Origin: Chryseobacterium formosense
Lineage (GTDB): Bacteria; Bacteroidota; Bacteroidia; Flavobacteriales; Weeksellaceae
Reading direction: 5' to 3'
DNA: 64,000 bases
Assembly: GCF_900116415.1 (NCBI RefSeq)
Contig: NZ_FPAP01000001.1
Location: forward strand, 930,001-994,000
Part shown: in pieces, positions 1-6,288 of the stretch
Position numbering within the stretch: position 1 is the first letter of the stretch
How the letters are laid out: each line of letters starts with the position of its first letter
Program-made: the position numbers and the translations under genes
Notes under the pieces: generated by a model
Told to the model about the DNA's origin: nothing
Database searches by the model: none
The model's input: only the letters and a program-made list of their open reading frames with translations

Positions 1-33
1 GTAAGAATGGTAATGGTAGATTTCATATAATTT

Positions 34-540
34 CTAATGATTATTTAATACTAAAACTTTATTGATTTCACTTTTAAAGCATCCCAGAATAAATTCCGTA
101 TAATATTCCTGAGCTCCTAAAGCCTGAGTTTTAGGATGAAGCTCGAGTTTTTTAGACAAAATAATTTCGCCTTTGTAAGCAAAAGAATAATAGGAAAATA
201 TTCTATAGGTTGAATTTCTGATGGGATTTGCGTAGCCTGTAACGGCAATAGACCAGTCGGTTTCAAACAATTTGGCAACATTTAATGCCATTGTTTCGGC
301 AATTTTTTCTGAAACACAGTCGCAAAGACTTGCTTCATCATAATCTACGTTCAAAAGTTTTACTTTCTGAGCAATATTGTAGGCAGTGATACCACCTTTA
401 TAGAACATTCCTGCATTAGGCATTTGAGAAAATGAAAGCTGAAATAATCCTGAAGTCACACTTTCAGCGATAGAAATGGTTTCGTTGGTCGTAATCAATG
501 CTTCGCTGATATAATTGAGTAAATTTTGCTGAAATTCCAT
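34..540 (-). CDS. CinA-family (PncC-like) nicotinamide-nucleotide amidase domain protein
   Basis: This 168-residue protein has the length of a stand-alone CinA C-terminal domain, the family that deamidates nicotinamide mononucleotide in pyridine nucleotide salvage. Recognisable family blocks are SIAESVTSG (about residues 23-31), a GGITAYN block near residue 49, VSEKIAETMA, and AVTGYANP, which corresponds to the usual aitGxaGP block. The N-terminal molybdopterin-binding domain of full-length CinA is absent. The sequence is divergent (ESVTSG instead of ESCTGG), so amidase activity is inferred and not certain. It lies 11 bases downstream of a small unknown gene on the same strand and is probably cotranscribed with it. 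Confidence 0.72.
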   Translation of the reverse strand: MEFQQNLLNYISEALITTNETISIAESVTSGLFQLSFSQMPNAGMFYKGGITAYNIAQKVKLLNVDYDEASLCDCVSEKIAETMALNVAKLFETDWSIAVTGYANPIRNSTYRIFSYYSFAYKGEIILSKKLELHPKTQALGAQEYYTEFILGCFKSEINKVLVLNNH

Positions 541-551
541 AAGTTTTGTTT

Positions 552-857
552 TTAATGAAGTTGTGTGATGTTCATGTATTTTTCGAAATAATGAAGATCT
601 TCTGATTTTTGAAGGGTCAGGTAAAACATCAGTTGGCTGGGTTCTTTTAGACTGATGCTTTCAATACAGTCGAATTTTGCGATCATTGCACGAACGGAGT
701 CTTTTTGAGGATCTTTATTTACTACAAAAAGCAGAAAAATATTGTCTCTGATCTCTTTCGCAAAAATTACAGACTGAGATTCTATCCAATTTCCGTGATT
801 GGGTATTTCTGCGAAATCATCATCTTTGATGATTTGTAAAATTTTATATGAATTCAT
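552..857 (-). CDS. Conserved hypothetical small protein (101 aa)
   Basis: I do not recognise this 101-residue protein. It has no signal peptide or membrane segment and is moderately acidic, with alternating hydrophobic strands such as IFLLFVVNK and LMFYLTL, so it looks like a small alpha/beta cytoplasmic protein. It precedes the CinA-family gene by 11 bases on the same strand, which suggests a two-gene transcript. Codon use matches its neighbours. No function is assigned. Confidence 0.6.
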   Translation of the reverse strand: MNSYKILQIIKDDDFAEIPNHGNWIESQSVIFAKEIRDNIFLLFVVNKDPQKDSVRAMIAKFDCIESISLKEPSQLMFYLTLQKSEDLHYFEKYMNITQLH

Positions 858-1175
858 ATTAATTTGGTGTTGGTGATGACAAGTTGATCTCGGTAAAAAA
901 ACCGACTATAAAAAGACTACCTCTTCTCCAAAAAGAGGTAATCCGGAAAAGTAAAAATTATGAATAAAGTTTGAGGGTGTATTTCATAGTGGGAAATCCA
1001 CTTATACACAGCGCTTCCACTGTGTAAACTTTTTGTTTTAATCCGGTTATCATATTTTATATTTTGAGTGATTTAGTAGCTTCTTATTTCACATATTGAA
1101 GAGTGAATTAATAATAAAAAGTCTACTCAAATGTATAACCTAAAACTTCTACAAATTTATGATCTGAGTCATACT
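858..1175. other. Intergenic region with three hairpins
   Basis: This 318-base stretch holds no convincing gene. It carries three inverted repeats: an 8-bp perfect stem at 918-925/933-940 (TACCTCTT/AAGAGGTA, 7-base loop), a 5-bp stem at 988-992/998-1002 (AGTGG/CCACT), and a 7-bp stem at 1005-1011/1020-1026 (TACACAG/CTGTGTA). One of them may end the leftward crp-type transcript, whose stop codon is at 1176. None is followed by a strong T-run, so their role is open. Confidence 0.5.
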
Positions 1176-1790
1176 TTAATAATAGATCTTTCTGTCTTCA
1201 ATTTTCACAAGTTTGTCCTGCTCCATTTTCTTTAAAGTACGGATAATTGTTTCAACACGAAGGCCGGTAAGATCGGCTATTTGCTGACGGGTAAGTTTTA
1301 CATTGAAACCGTGAGCGTCTTCACAGTCTGTATAGCTTTTAAGATAATCGAAAAGACCGGTAATTCTTAAAGCCGGTTGTTGTGAAGCCATATTCTGTAC
1401 CATAATCATATTATAATACAGACGGTGAGAAAGACATGCATTCATTTCCATTGAAACATGAGGATGTTCCTTAATTAAATTAATGAAATTCTTTCTGGGT
1501 AAGCGAATAATAGTGCTTGGCTTTAGTGTATAAGCATTCACGGGATATTTTTTATCGATAAAAAGAAGAGGATCGCCGAAGCTTTGTCCTTTACCGAGAA
1601 TGTTGTGAATGAATTCTTTTCCTTCTTCGTTATAATTATTCACTTTTACATTCCCCTCGATAATTTGAAAAAAATAAGCAGGTGCATCACCCTCAAGAAA
1701 AATTGCTTCTTTCTCATTATACGTTCTGATCTCTGCGCTGTAAGATAATAACAGCTGCTCATCGATCTTCATACAACTTACTGTTTTCAT
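1176..1790 (-). CDS. Crp/Fnr-family transcriptional regulator
   Basis: This is a 204-residue cytoplasmic DNA-binding regulator. Residues about 15-115 form the cyclic-nucleotide-binding-like sensor fold (IFLEGDAPAYFFQIIEGNVKV, then GKGQSFGDPLLF). The C-terminal 55 residues form the Crp-type winged helix, with LTRQQIADLTGLRVETIIRTL as its recognition region. No cysteine cluster of the classical Fnr type is evident at the N-terminus (a single Cys at residue 6), so the ligand is unknown. Initiation at Met7 is also possible. Immediately upstream on the same strand lies a decayed copy of the same gene (1814-2202), so this is the surviving member of a tandem pair. Its promoter probably lies within or beyond that relic. 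Confidence 0.9.
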   Translation of the reverse strand: MKTVSCMKIDEQLLLSYSAEIRTYNEKEAIFLEGDAPAYFFQIIEGNVKVNNYNEEGKEFIHNILGKGQSFGDPLLFIDKKYPVNAYTLKPSTIIRLPRKNFINLIKEHPHVSMEMNACLSHRLYYNMIMVQNMASQQPALRITGLFDYLKSYTDCEDAHGFNVKLTRQQIADLTGLRVETIIRTLKKMEQDKLVKIEDRKIYY

Positions 1791-1813
1791 AATATCATCA
1801 TTTTTATAAATTA

Positions 1814-2202
1814 CTATAATATTTTACCGGTTTCAATCAGCATCTGCCTTTTTTTCATTTTTTTGAATGTTCGGATCACAGTTTTATACAAATTCCTGTA
1901 AGGCTTGCCATTTGCTGCTTGGTTAATAGAATTTGAAATCTAAACTTTTTGTCTTCCGATTCCTGACTCTTCAGATAGTTCATCGAAGTTTTAAGCTTTC
2001 ATACTGAATTTTGAGAAGACATATTTTGTGCCATAATTTGTTTAAAATAAAGATTTTCTGATAACCTTTTATTCATATCAAAACATAGCTTGAGATTTTC
2101 AACTAATGAAAGAAATTTTTCTTTTTTTAGGGTTAAAACTTCACAAAGATTTAAGGTAATCGCATTTACAGGATATTTTCTATCCGTAAAAAGTAGTGAT
2201 TC
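1814..2202 (-). pseudogene. Degenerate Crp/Fnr regulator paralogue (truncated, stop plus frameshift)
   Basis: Reading leftward from about 2202, the sequence translates to blocks that align with the intact neighbour at 1176-1790. LLFTDRKYPVNAITL matches LLFIDKKYPVNAYTL, MAQNMSSQ matches MVQNMASQQ, and the relic's LTKQQMASLTGI matches LTRQQIADLTGL. The copy lacks the N-terminal 80 or so residues, which are replaced by the end of the lipoprotein gene. It has an in-frame TGA after MSSQNSV and a frameshift inside the recognition helix. After the shift the frame continues TVIRTFKKMKK, matching TIIRTLKKME, and ends at a TAG at 1814-1816. No single open frame spans it, so it was not called as a gene. 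It is almost certainly non-functional. Confidence 0.85.
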
Positions 2203-2212
2203 TCAGTGATGA

Positions 2213-2431
2213 TTATCTTGTGTTGGTTGCAGAATTAGCAGGAATGGTTGTTATGGTACTGTCTGCATGAGTTGCAGGAACAATCATAGTATCTGGCTGA
2301 ACAGGTACAGTTTCAGAAGTGATTGTGTCGGCTGATAAACTATCTGTAGTATCAGTTGGTGTTGTAGTATCTTTTTTCGAACAACTCAGAACCAGAAATC
2401 CCACTGCGAAGATGAATACTGTTTTTTTCAT
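2213..2431 (-). CDS. Small Thr/Ser/Asp-rich lipoprotein
   Basis: This is a 72-residue predicted lipoprotein. The signal peptide MKKTVFIFAVGFLVLSC ends in a lipobox (VLSC) with Cys17 as the lipidated residue. The mature part is a low-complexity tail rich in Thr, Asp, Pro and Ser, probably disordered on the cell surface or in the periplasm. An in-frame start lies farther upstream at 2578, but it precedes the promoter box at 2486-2493, so the Met at 2429-2431 is chosen. An FNR-like palindrome overlaps the promoter. The gene directly abuts the crp pseudogene. No biochemical function can be assigned. Confidence 0.75.
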   Translation of the reverse strand: MKKTVFIFAVGFLVLSCSKKDTTTPTDTTDSLSADTITSETVPVQPDTMIVPATHADSTITTIPANSATNTR

Positions 2432-2485
2432 AATATTTTTTTGATTGGTTGTATTGAGTTTAAATATTGCATAAAAACTTGAATA

Positions 2486-2493
2486 CAAATATA
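2486..2493 (-). promoter_or_regulatory. Bacteroidota -7 box for the small lipoprotein gene
   Basis: TATATTTG on the minus strand matches the Bacteroidota consensus TAnnTTTG. It lies 55 bases upstream of the lipoprotein ATG and puts the transcript start near 2480. No clear -33 TTG is present; the position is occupied by a palindrome, which suggests activator dependence. Confidence 0.6.
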
Positions 2494-2511
2494 CTATATA
2501 ATGATTTGTGG

Positions 2512-2533
2512 TATTATGATTGCGATCATAATA
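2512..2533. promoter_or_regulatory. FNR/CRP-like palindromic operator
   Basis: This is a perfect inverted repeat with 9-bp arms TATTATGAT and ATCATAATA separated by TGCG. Its core TGAT-N4-ATCA is that of the classical FNR box TTGAT-N4-ATCAA. Its centre is about 42 bases upstream of the transcript start predicted from the box at 2486-2493, the spacing typical of class II activation. A Crp/Fnr gene and a relic of another lie next door. Confidence 0.5.
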
Positions 2534-2623
2534 TTTAGTTAATGCAATAACATTCTTTGTAGTAAATGTTAAATTCATTATTTTTAATAGTAATATAATA
2601 TTTTTTTTACCAAATTTACATTT

Positions 2624-2639
2624 TGGTTAGGTTTTTGAA
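2624..2639 (+). promoter_or_regulatory. Sigma-54-like -24/-12 element upstream of the stress-protein gene
   Basis: TGGTTA-N5-TTGAA has the same spacing as the elements upstream of the two beta-barrel genes (TGGCAA-N5-TTGA) and as the sigma-54 consensus TGGCAC-N5-TTGCW. It sits 66 bases upstream of the ATG at 2705. The C of the -24 GGC and the C of the -12 GC are not conserved, so this is a weaker match. Confidence 0.4.
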
Positions 2640-2654
2640 GCGACCAAAATAGCT

Positions 2655-2672
2655 AGGAACAATATTGTTCCT
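2655..2672. promoter_or_regulatory. 18-bp perfect palindrome, candidate operator
   Basis: AGGAACAATATTGTTCCT is a perfect 18-bp palindrome located 33 bases upstream of the stress-protein ATG. It lies at or just after the transcript start expected from the element at 2624-2639. The position suits a repressor operator. The cognate regulator is unknown. Confidence 0.45.
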
Positions 2673-2704
2673 CCAAAACACCACAATTACAAAAATATAT
2701 TATT

Positions 2705-3211
2705 ATGTCAACAGAAAACCTAATTCACTCAGAAGCGGTAAAAAAAATCAAAGAGCTTTCAGAAAAAGCAAAATTCTGTATGTTCTGCACCAATCTCGAA
2801 AGTCTCCCAATCAATACGCGACCAATGGGTCTTCAGGAAACGGACGATAACGGAAATCTTTGGTTTATAAGCAGCGATACAAGCAACAAAAATTTTGAGA
2901 TAAAAGATGACAAAAGAGTTCAGCTTTTATTTATGAACAATTCAGATTCAGAATATCTGTCCATATTCGGTGAGGCAACAATTTATAAAGATCGCTCTAC
3001 GATTGAAGAAAAATGGTCTGCAATGGCAAATGCATGGTTTGATGGTAAAGATGATCCTACCGTGAGCATCATTCGTGTAGAACCAAAATACACTTATTAT
3101 TGGGATACAAAAGCAGGGAAATTGGTTAGTTTAATAACATTTGTTACTGCAGCTGTTACCGGTAATAAAACCGATAATTCCGACGGGGTTGAAGGTAAAG
3201 CCAGCGTTTAG
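2705..3211 (+). CDS. General stress protein 26-like flavin-binding (pyridoxamine 5'-phosphate oxidase-fold) protein
   Basis: This 168-residue cytoplasmic protein has the split-barrel flavin-binding fold of general stress proteins. Recognisable blocks are AKFCMFCTNLESLPINTRPMG (residues about 22-42), GNLWFISSDTSNKNFEI, and VQLLFMNNSDSEYLSIFGEATI, followed by the C-terminal EPKYTYYWDTKAGKLV. Members bind FMN or FAD and are induced by stress, but their reaction is not established. The next gene follows after 44 bases on the same strand and is likely cotranscribed. A palindrome and a sigma-54-like element lie just upstream. Confidence 0.85.
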   Translation: MSTENLIHSEAVKKIKELSEKAKFCMFCTNLESLPINTRPMGLQETDDNGNLWFISSDTSNKNFEIKDDKRVQLLFMNNSDSEYLSIFGEATIYKDRSTIEEKWSAMANAWFDGKDDPTVSIIRVEPKYTYYWDTKAGKLVSLITFVTAAVTGNKTDNSDGVEGKASV

Positions 3212-3255
3212 ATAAAATTATTCTCTAAAAAGTTTAACCCTTAAAACTAAAAATC

Positions 3256-3606
3256 ATGATTTTCGAAGATGATCCGCACGCTGTTGTTCATGAAACGAAT
3301 AATAAGCAGATAAGCAATTTTGCAATGATTACACAGGTGATTAATTTCAGTGGAGACAAGTCTTTTATACTCAATTCTCTGCAGAAAATTAAAAACAGTA
3401 CGCTGTGTGAAATTAAAAGGAAGGTAATTGAAAAGTTCATCCATGAATATACCCAGAATTTTGGCGGATATGTCGAAAACGACAGTTATCAGCTTCAATC
3501 AGACGGTTACCAGTTATCGCCTTCTTATGCGAAACAATCTTACGAAAAAGTATTAAGGGAACAGGAATATCTCAATAGAATAATCACCACACTGAACAAC
3601 GATTAG
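3256..3606 (+). CDS. Conserved hypothetical protein (116 aa)
   Basis: I do not recognise a named family here. The 116 residues are soluble and mostly helical (LNSLQKIKNSTLCEIKRKVIEKFIHEY), with a Gly/Tyr/Gln-rich segment GGYVENDSYQLQSDGYQLSP and a C-terminal helix. The overlapping opposite-strand frame was rejected because this frame has the codon pattern of its neighbours. It follows the stress-protein gene by 44 bases and probably shares its transcript. The last codons form the left arm of a terminator hairpin. Confidence 0.6.
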   Translation: MIFEDDPHAVVHETNNKQISNFAMITQVINFSGDKSFILNSLQKIKNSTLCEIKRKVIEKFIHEYTQNFGGYVENDSYQLQSDGYQLSPSYAKQSYEKVLREQEYLNRIITTLNND

Positions 3607-3624
3607 TTGTTTGGCGTGGTGATT
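3582..3624. terminator. Bidirectional terminator overlapping a CDS end
   Basis: AATCACCAC (3582-3590) pairs with GTGGTGATT (3616-3624), and an inner AACAAC/GTTGTT stem is nested inside. A T-rich run follows on the + strand. The left arm lies within the last codons of the 3256-3606 gene. Convergent genes flank it, so it may serve both. Confidence 0.65.
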
Positions 3625-3646
3625 TTATTATTTAAAAAAAATAAAA

Positions 3647-4240
3647 TTACTTGTCAGTAACGAAATTCTTTTTTGCCAGTTCTTTTCTTACACGGCTTAA
3701 GCTTTCAGGAGTAATCCCAAGATACGAAGCGATCATCCACTGTGGAACTCTCAGCAAAAGATCCGGGTACATTTTGATGAATTTCAGATAACGCTCTTCC
3801 GCAGTTTCTCCCAATAAAGAATTGATTCTGTCCTGCAAACTCTTCACATGCTTCTGAATGATAAGGTCATTTCTCTCTATACTGTTCGGAAATTCTTCCA
3901 AAAGCTTGTTGAAAAAATCAGGCTGCAGAAACAAAACTTCAGAATCTTCTACCGCCTCAATAAAATAGTTTGATTTTTCATTGAAATATAGACTGCTTCG
4001 GTCACCGATCAGCCAATTTTCCGGGGCAAACTGTATGATGTGTTCTTTACCGTTTTTGTCGATCGAGTACATTCTCAGAAGTCCTTTTTCTACAAAAAAA
4101 GTGTTTCGGCAAACTTCTCCGTGTTGCAAAAGAAATTCGTGCTTTGCAATTTTTTTAGATTCGTACTGCAAAGTACACATGTTCAGCTTATCGGCAGGAA
4201 CTTCAAAAACTTTGGCTAAATAATTCTGAATATTTGTCAT
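3647..4240 (-). CDS. Crp/Fnr-family transcriptional regulator, bacillithiol-cluster neighbour
   Basis: This 197-residue regulator has an N-terminal cyclic-nucleotide-binding fold (HEFLLQHGEVCRNTFFVEKGLLRMY, then IQFAPENWLIGD). Its C-terminal helix-turn-helix reads VPQWMIASYLGITPESLSRVRKEL. It is not closely similar to the regulator at 1176-1790. The start codon overlaps the stop of the ytxJ gene by 4 bases, so the two are translationally coupled. This ties it to the thiol-transferase cluster. It may respond to redox or thiol stress, but no ligand-binding residues can be assigned from the sequence. Confidence 0.88.
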   Translation of the reverse strand: MTNIQNYLAKVFEVPADKLNMCTLQYESKKIAKHEFLLQHGEVCRNTFFVEKGLLRMYSIDKNGKEHIIQFAPENWLIGDRSSLYFNEKSNYFIEAVEDSEVLFLQPDFFNKLLEEFPNSIERNDLIIQKHVKSLQDRINSLLGETAEERYLKFIKMYPDLLLRVPQWMIASYLGITPESLSRVRKELAKKNFVTDK

Positions 4241-4620
4241 ACGGTAATTTGGCTTAAAGATATATCCTGATGTGATGCGTTATTGATAGCTTTTCCGTTT
4301 TCAATAACAATAAGTTGCGGACTTTCGTGACGAATCCCGAAATCTTCAGCAATTTTATTCGAAATCGGTCTGAAAGCCAACAGATCCAAAAAGTAAAAGC
4401 TGCTTTTAAGATCTTCTGAGTTTTCTATCTCTTTCTCAAAATTTTTCAAAACTGTTTTACTGATGAAACAACTTGTAGAATGCTTGAAAATAGCAACCTT
4501 GGTTTCATACGATTCTTTGATTGCTTTTTCTAAATCTTCTTCAGATTTTATCGTTTTCCAGAAAGATTTTGTATCTCCCTGTTCCTGTTTTCCACCAAAT
4601 ATTTTATCTAAAAAACTCAT
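4237..4620 (-). CDS. ytxJ: Bacillithiol-system redox-active protein YtxJ
   Basis: This 127-residue protein belongs to the YtxJ (DUF2847) family, a thioredoxin-fold monothiol bacilliredoxin thought to remove bacillithiol from mixed disulfides on proteins. The signature KHSTSCFISKTVL spans about residues 47-59, with Cys51 as the likely active thiol and Ser at the resolving position. The rest follows the family pattern (FYFLDLLAFRPISNKIAEDFGIRHESPQLIVIENGKAI). It sits in a row of genes with 4-base overlaps between a DUF1569 gene and a Crp/Fnr gene, downstream of a YfiT-type transferase. This supports a thiol-metabolism role. Confidence 0.9.
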   Translation of the reverse strand: MSFLDKIFGGKQEQGDTKSFWKTIKSEEDLEKAIKESYETKVAIFKHSTSCFISKTVLKNFEKEIENSEDLKSSFYFLDLLAFRPISNKIAEDFGIRHESPQLIVIENGKAINNASHQDISLSQITV

Positions 4621-5072
4621 GCATTAAATTGTTTTAAATGATGATCAAGATGTTTATACTCCAAAAATCCCCAATCTTTTTCTTCCATTTTCCCGAAAAG
4701 CACATGTCTGTCCGGAAATTGCTTCTTTCTGAATGCTTCCTGATAATCATCAAGAGTTTTTAGAAGTTTAAATTTTTCCTGTTCGAAATCACATTCAAAA
4801 TTAACGATTACTTTCCGAAAACCTGGCATGTTGTGCGGAATTCCGTTATTGAAAATCTGCATTTCTTTTTTTGTGCATATTCCGATGGCTCTTAAGATAA
4901 AATTAATCTCGGGTAACTCGATCTTTTTCAAAGGAATCTGAAGAATAAGGTTACAATGATGGAGCATTTGTGCCGCATTCATCCTCCCCCATTTCCGCTC
5001 GGAATTTTCGGAAAGACTGGCAATTCTTTTTTTTATTTCGTTAAAATCATTTTCGTTATGAAGACTTTTCAC
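4617..5072 (-). CDS. DUF1569 (DinB-like four-helix bundle) protein
   Basis: This 151-residue protein matches the DUF1569 family of DinB/YfiT-like four-helix bundles. The conserved block WGRMNAAQMLHHCNLI (residues about 28-43) carries a histidine pair, and the C-terminal EYKHLDHHLKQF supplies further histidines, which suggests a metal site. Enzymes of this superfamily include thiol transferases that use bacillithiol or mycothiol. Its ends overlap both neighbours by 4 bases, placing it in the same operon as yfiT-like and ytxJ. The substrate is unknown. Confidence 0.82.
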   Translation of the reverse strand: MKSLHNENDFNEIKKRIASLSENSERKWGRMNAAQMLHHCNLILQIPLKKIELPEINFILRAIGICTKKEMQIFNNGIPHNMPGFRKVIVNFECDFEQEKFKLLKTLDDYQEAFRKKQFPDRHVLFGKMEEKDWGFLEYKHLDHHLKQFNA

Positions 5073-5608
5073 GGCCAGTTTTTTTCAGTCTTTAGATTTT
5101 CAATATGTGCAAAGTGATGATTGCAGTGCCAAACATAATGGGCAAGATAGGTTCTCAGATCGTAGTTTTTATTTTGCTCAGGATGATGAAAAGTTCTTTC
5201 AAACTGTTTGTTGGTCATCGATTTTAACAAATGAGCCCACCTTTGATGAGTTCCTTTAATCATTCTCATCGCCGGTTTTATCGGCATATTTACGCTGTCC
5301 TGAAGTTCAGCCCATTTTGCTTCATCATAAGGTTTTATAGAAGGGTTTTCTTCAGTAAGGGCCAATTTTAAACGCATCAGACTGTTAATATGACTATCTG
5401 CAATGTGATTAATCAGCTGTCTCACCGTCCAACCGCCTTCTCGGTATTGAGTATCTAATTGTTCGTCATTAAAATTTTCAATTAAATTTTTTAGTTTATC
5501 CGGAAAATTTTTGATGACTTTTATATATTCATTCAGTTTGATGTCACAGATATCTTCAGGAACTTCAAACCGGCCGATCGGATACTTCTTTTGCTCTAAG
5601 TTGTTCAT
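5069..5608 (-). CDS. YfiT-family bacillithiol transferase (putative metal-dependent hydrolase)
   Basis: This 179-residue protein matches the YfiT/BstA family, which joins bacillithiol to electrophiles using a divalent metal. The N-terminal KYPIGRFEVPEDI and the block EGGWTVRQLINHIADSH are typical. Likely metal ligands are His68, His161 and His164 or His165 (HYVWHCNHHFAHI), matching the His-His-His arrangement of B. subtilis YfiT. The start used gives the normal family N-terminus but overlaps the preceding gene by 44 bases. That overlap is unusual and implies translational coupling. Confidence 0.88.
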   Translation of the reverse strand: MNNLEQKKYPIGRFEVPEDICDIKLNEYIKVIKNFPDKLKNLIENFNDEQLDTQYREGGWTVRQLINHIADSHINSLMRLKLALTEENPSIKPYDEAKWAELQDSVNMPIKPAMRMIKGTHQRWAHLLKSMTNKQFERTFHHPEQNKNYDLRTYLAHYVWHCNHHFAHIENLKTEKNWP

Positions 5609-6188
5609 TTTTAATTATGCAGTTTAATATTTCATTTAGAATTACAGCGTCTTTATCTTTTAAATAATTCATCATTTTATTAGTGTATTGATCTTTTGTT
5701 GAACAGAGAACCAAATAATGATGATAATTTTTTACAGCTAAATCAGAATACAATATTTCCTTCTTATCAAATTGTATGCAATTGTTTTTGAAAAGAATTC
5801 CGGCAAGTGAAAAATTTTGATTGTTGTTAAATTGGTCTATATAAATGTTAAGAATATCATTAAAATAATATGCCCACAAAGCATCAACAATATCACAGAA
5901 CAACTGATGCTTTTCTTCTAATTTCCTTTTGTAGAATAACTTGAAAAATATTTTAAGCTCTTTTCCTGCTTTTGTTCGGATAAAAATTTGATATTCTCTG
6001 CCAATATAAAATTCTAAACCTTTGATGAAGTGAACTCCATAACGTATTCCTGCAATTTCTTCTTTAGGAATAACGGTAAAAAGATCTTGGTTATGATCTT
6101 TATTTTCAAATTTTAGAAAGTTTTCATCAATGATTAACTGACGTTTTCTGGTATCAAAAAGACCTCTTATAATGGTAAATTCTTTCAT
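5565..6188 (-). CDS. Hypothetical protein (207 aa) leading the thiol cluster
   Basis: I do not recognise this 207-residue protein. It has no signal peptide. The first half is beta-rich (FTIIRGLFDTRKRQLIIDENFLKF, then YQIFIRTKAGKELKIFFKLFY) and resembles a PH-like or YdbT-like fold. The second half is helical and rich in Asn, Lys and Ile. Its last 44 bases overlap the start of the YfiT-like gene in another frame. It lies at the head of the leftward cluster and is probably the first gene of that transcript. Its AT content is slightly higher than that of its neighbours. Confidence 0.6.
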   Translation of the reverse strand: MKEFTIIRGLFDTRKRQLIIDENFLKFENKDHNQDLFTVIPKEEIAGIRYGVHFIKGLEFYIGREYQIFIRTKAGKELKIFFKLFYKRKLEEKHQLFCDIVDALWAYYFNDILNIYIDQFNNNQNFSLAGILFKNNCIQFDKKEILYSDLAVKNYHHYLVLCSTKDQYTNKMMNYLKDKDAVILNEILNCIIKNEQLRAKEVSDRPV

Positions 6189-6288
6189 AAGTTAGATCAG
6201 CCTGAAAGTTTTATCTGAATTTTTAATTATTAGTTTAAATAAATATTTAAAAAAAATCTGTAAAATCTGCTCAATCAGCGAGAAAAAA

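Noticed and set aside
2432-2578. N-terminal extension of the small lipoprotein frame up to an ATG at 2578
   Set aside because: It would place a hydrophilic stretch before the signal peptide and starts upstream of the promoter box at 2486-2493.
5565-5608. A later start for the YfiT-like protein to avoid the 44-base overlap
   Set aside because: No downstream Met keeps the conserved YPIGRF segment; the overlap is kept as probable coupling.
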